The notes under the pieces: generated by a model | What the model saw: only the letters and a program-made list of their open reading frames with translations | Databases searched by the model: none | Told to the model about the DNA's origin: nothing | Shown here: one piece after another, positions 37,262 to 39,550 of the stretch | Layout: every line of letters begins with the position of its first letter | Position numbering within the stretch: position 1 is the first letter of the stretch | DNA from: Chloroflexota bacterium | Lineage (GTDB): Bacteria > Chloroflexota > Limnocylindria > Limnocylindrales > CSP1-4 | DNA: 39,550 bases | NCBI GenBank assembly: GCA_017881915.1 | Contig: JADGQK010000019.1 | Coordinates: 1 to 39,550 of the forward strand | Reading direction: 5' to 3' | Made by a program: the position numbers and the translations under genes

Positions 37262-37327
37262 GATCCGAGTCCAGTCCGGGCTGCGCGCCAGCCCTGTCCG
37301 ACCGCGCCGGCCGGGGAGTCGGCCCGA

Positions 37328-37615
37328 TCAGCGCGGCTTGAGGGCGTCGAGGGCGACACGCGCCGCAGCGCGGTCACTGAACCAGGTCGCCTCAATCGGC
37401 GTGTAGGCGGCCCACTCGGCCGGCAGCGACTCCTCCGGGAAGATCGCGGTGACCGGGCACTCCGGCTCGCAGGCGCCGCAATCGATGCATTCGTTGGGAT
37501 CGATGAACAGCTTCCGGTCGACGCCCTCCTCGAAATGGATGCAGTCGACGGGACAGACGGAAACGCACGACTGGTCGATCACATCGACGCACGGCTCCGC
37601 GATCACGTAGGTCAT
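37328..37615 (-). CDS. 4Fe-4S (7Fe-type) ferredoxin
   Basis: [22 protein letters not shown]...[21 protein letters not shown]. Confidence 0.95.
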   Translation of the reverse strand: MTYVIAEPCVDVIDQSCVSVCPVDCIHFEEGVDRKLFIDPNECIDCGACEPECPVTAIFPEESLPAEWAAYTPIEATWFSDRAAARVALDALKPR

Positions 37616-37654
37616 CCGATTGCACTCCTGGCTGCGTCGAGTTCGAGGCCTGGA

Positions 37655-38179
37655 TCAGGGTAGCATCCCGGGCCGGACGAAGCGGATCGCCGCCTGCATC
37701 CCCTTGGCCCAGTGTCCGGGAATGTGACAGCCGATCAGGAGCGGCCCCGGATCGCCCGGCACGGTCCAGAGCAGGTCGACCCGCTGGCCCGATTCTACGA
37801 CGATTCGCAGGCCGGCCAACGCCGGCGGAACGGACACGAACGGAGTAGGGCCCGGCGGCGGGTTGGCAACGGCCGCTTCGGCGGCCTCCCAGGCGTCCTG
37901 GACCGGCCCATCGCCGATCACGACCTCGTGCACGACCAACCCGCCGTTGATCACGTGGAGCAGGACCGTCTCGCCGGGCACGAGGTCAACCTCGGACGGC
38001 AGGAACGAGTAGTCCTTGGTGATGATGTTCACGTCGCGCGGGTGGCCCGGCGTGCCCGGCGAGATCGGTGGCGTGGCCACGGAATCGGCCGCGCAGGCAG
38101 CCACCAGCAGGCCCACCAGAACTGGCATGGCAACGGCCGAAGCGCGAATGCCGGCCAGGCTGTTGCGAACCGTGCGCAC
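37655..38179 (-). CDS. Cupredoxin-domain lipoprotein-like protein
   Basis: LVGLLVAACAADS lipobox-like; copper ligands VVHEV...GCHIPGHWAKGM. Confidence 0.85.
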   Translation of the reverse strand: MRTVRNSLAGIRASAVAMPVLVGLLVAACAADSVATPPISPGTPGHPRDVNIITKDYSFLPSEVDLVPGETVLLHVINGGLVVHEVVIGDGPVQDAWEAAEAAVANPPPGPTPFVSVPPALAGLRIVVESGQRVDLLWTVPGDPGPLLIGCHIPGHWAKGMQAAIRFVRPGMLP

Positions 38180-38205
38180 GAACCCAGTCTAGATGGCTCC
38201 ACCGC

Positions 38206-38235
38206 TTGACACCGGCGGCCCGCATTCGGCACAGT
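38206..38235 (+). promoter_or_regulatory. Candidate sigma70-like promoter for the ABC transporter operon
   Basis: TTGACA (38206-38211), 18-nt spacer, CACAGT (38230-38235). Suggests the true ABC start is downstream of the 38234 GTG. Confidence 0.45.
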
Positions 38236-39391
38236 GCCCGCCATCCCGGACGTCCGTCCCAACCGCTCCGGCGTGGATCCTGCTCGATCGAGGCAACGTT
38301 TGGCGATCCCGCCCCTCCCCCAGACTCCGGCGGCCGGATCGTCGCGCGAGCCGGCACCTGCGGCGGCCCGTTCGGCCGTCCGCCTCGAGGGTGTCCGCAA
38401 GCACTACGGCGACGTGGAAGCCGTCGCCGGAATCGACCTCGACATCCGGGACGGAGAGTTCTTCTCGATGCTCGGGCCGTCCGGGTCGGGCAAGACCACT
38501 ACGCTCCGGATGATCGCAGGGTTCGAGCTCCCGTCGGCCGGCCGGATCCTGCTGCTGGGCGAAGACGTCAGCAACAAGGCGCCGTTCGAGCGCGACGTCA
38601 ACACGGTCTTCCAGGATTACGCCCTCTTCCCGCACATGAACGTGGCCGAGAACGTGGCCTACGGACTCGTCATCCGCAAGGTCCCCGCCGAGGAACGCCG
38701 CCAGCGCGTCGCCGCTGCGCTCCTGATGGTCCGCCTCGACGGCTTCGACAAGCGCCGTCCGAGTCAGCTGTCGGGCGGCCAGCGCCAGCGGGTGGCCCTC
38801 GCCCGCGCCCTCGTCAACCGGCCCCGGGTCCTCCTCCTCGACGAACCTCTCGGCGCGCTTGACCTGAAGCTCCGCGAAGAGATGCAGATCGAGCTGAAGG
38901 CGATCCAGCATGCCGTCGGGATCACGTTCATCTACGTGACCCACGACCAGGAAGAGGCGCTCACGATGAGCGACCGGATCGCGGTATTCAATCACGGCCG
39001 GATCGAGCAGGTCGGCTCGCCGGCCGAGGTCTACGAGCGACCGACAACGGCCTTCGTGGCCGGTTTCGTGGGAACCTCGAATCTGCTCCGGGGCGACGTG
39101 GCCGAACGGGTCTTCGGAAGTCCTGGCACGTTCACGGTCCGGCCCGAGAAGATCCGGCTGGCCGAGCCGGGGGCGGCCATCGCGACTGACGAGATCGGCG
39201 TCGACGGCCGGATTCGCGAGGTCGTCTACCTTGGCTCGGAGACGCGCTACCACGTGGCCCTCGACGCGGGTTCGGAGCTCGTGGTCACGCAGCAGAACCT
39301 GAGCACCTCGTCGATGCAGGCGCTGGCAGCCGAAGGGCGCCCGGCTCGCCTCATCTGGAAGCGTCTGCACAGCCTGTCAATCAATGCCTGA
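38234..39391 (+). CDS. potA: ABC transporter ATP-binding protein (spermidine/putrescine PotA-like); start uncertain
   Basis: GPSGSGKTTTLRMIAGFE, LSGGQRQRVALARAL, VLLLDEPLGALD, YVTHDQEEALTMSDRIAV, C-terminal TOBE-like region. Confidence 0.9.
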   Translation: MPAIPDVRPNRSGVDPARSRQRLAIPPLPQTPAAGSSREPAPAAARSAVRLEGVRKHYGDVEAVAGIDLDIRDGEFFSMLGPSGSGKTTTLRMIAGFELPSAGRILLLGEDVSNKAPFERDVNTVFQDYALFPHMNVAENVAYGLVIRKVPAEERRQRVAAALLMVRLDGFDKRRPSQLSGGQRQRVALARALVNRPRVLLLDEPLGALDLKLREEMQIELKAIQHAVGITFIYVTHDQEEALTMSDRIAVFNHGRIEQVGSPAEVYERPTTAFVAGFVGTSNLLRGDVAERVFGSPGTFTVRPEKIRLAEPGAAIATDEIGVDGRIREVVYLGSETRYHVALDAGSELVVTQQNLSTSSMQALAAEGRPARLIWKRLHSLSINA

Positions 39392-39410
39392 GCGACTTGG
39401 AGGAGGAGCG

Positions 39411-39550
39411 ATGAAGCACCGGACTGTCCTGACCGTGGTGGCCACGGTCGGCCTGCTCGCGGCGGCCTGCAGCAGCGGCGCCACGACCGCACCGGCGGCG
39501 AGCACCGGCGGCGGCTCGCCCGTGGCCTCGGCCGCGAGCCCCAGCAGCGC
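39411..39550 (+). CDS. ABC transporter solute-binding lipoprotein, 5' fragment
   Basis: GGAGGAG SD then MKHRTVLTVVATVGLLAAACSSGATTAPAAS (lipobox LAAAC, Ser/Ala-rich linker); truncated by the window end. Confidence 0.75.
   Translation, partial: MKHRTVLTVVATVGLLAAACSSGATTAPAASTGGGSPVASAASPSS

Noticed and set aside
1-39550. tRNA/rRNA genes, transposases, integrases, CRISPR arrays, prophage genes
   Set aside because: Looked for characteristic motifs on both strands and found none; the window looks like stable chromosomal backbone.

Overview
High-GC bacterial chromosome window, with gene content and style suggestive of Chloroflexota or a similar lineage (inference only). It is almost fully coding, with many 4-bp ATGA/GTGA stop-start overlaps. 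Recognisable modules: leuC-leuD, a CvpA-trypsin membrane protease, ilvD and an LLM oxidoreductase; a MarR regulator divergent from fabD-fabF-fabF; ogt and an MFS-cNMP fusion; a minus-strand cluster (repeat peptide, Crp/Fnr, GAF, cytoplasmic subtilase); an M24 peptidase and korAB flanked by two CBS proteins; homogentisate catabolism (hppD, FAH-like, hmgA); PRODH with an S9 peptidase; a PIG-L deacetylase with a double DinB-fold protein and proC; a methyltransferase, BtuF-like protein, ferredoxin and cupredoxin; and the start of an ABC (PotA-like) operon. Best candidates for something new: (1) a c-di-GMP-I (GEMM) riboswitch at ~29190-29276 whose only possible downstream genes are two tiny, overlapping, unannotated ORFs; (2) a minus-strand Leu/Val/Ile-rich leader ORF, intrinsic terminator and new gene start at 1-417, resembling a branched-chain amino acid attenuator; (3) a 116-aa peptide with a duplicated NSKRSVTGEDDVEGH motif beside a Crp/Fnr-GAF-subtilase operon; (4) a repeated -10 hexamer about 6 nt upstream of many start codons, suggesting widespread leaderless transcription; (5) a perfect GTGCAA-CC-TTGCAC palindrome on the predicted marR -35 in the marR/fabD intergenic region. 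All calls are by reading; no searches or folding programs were run.
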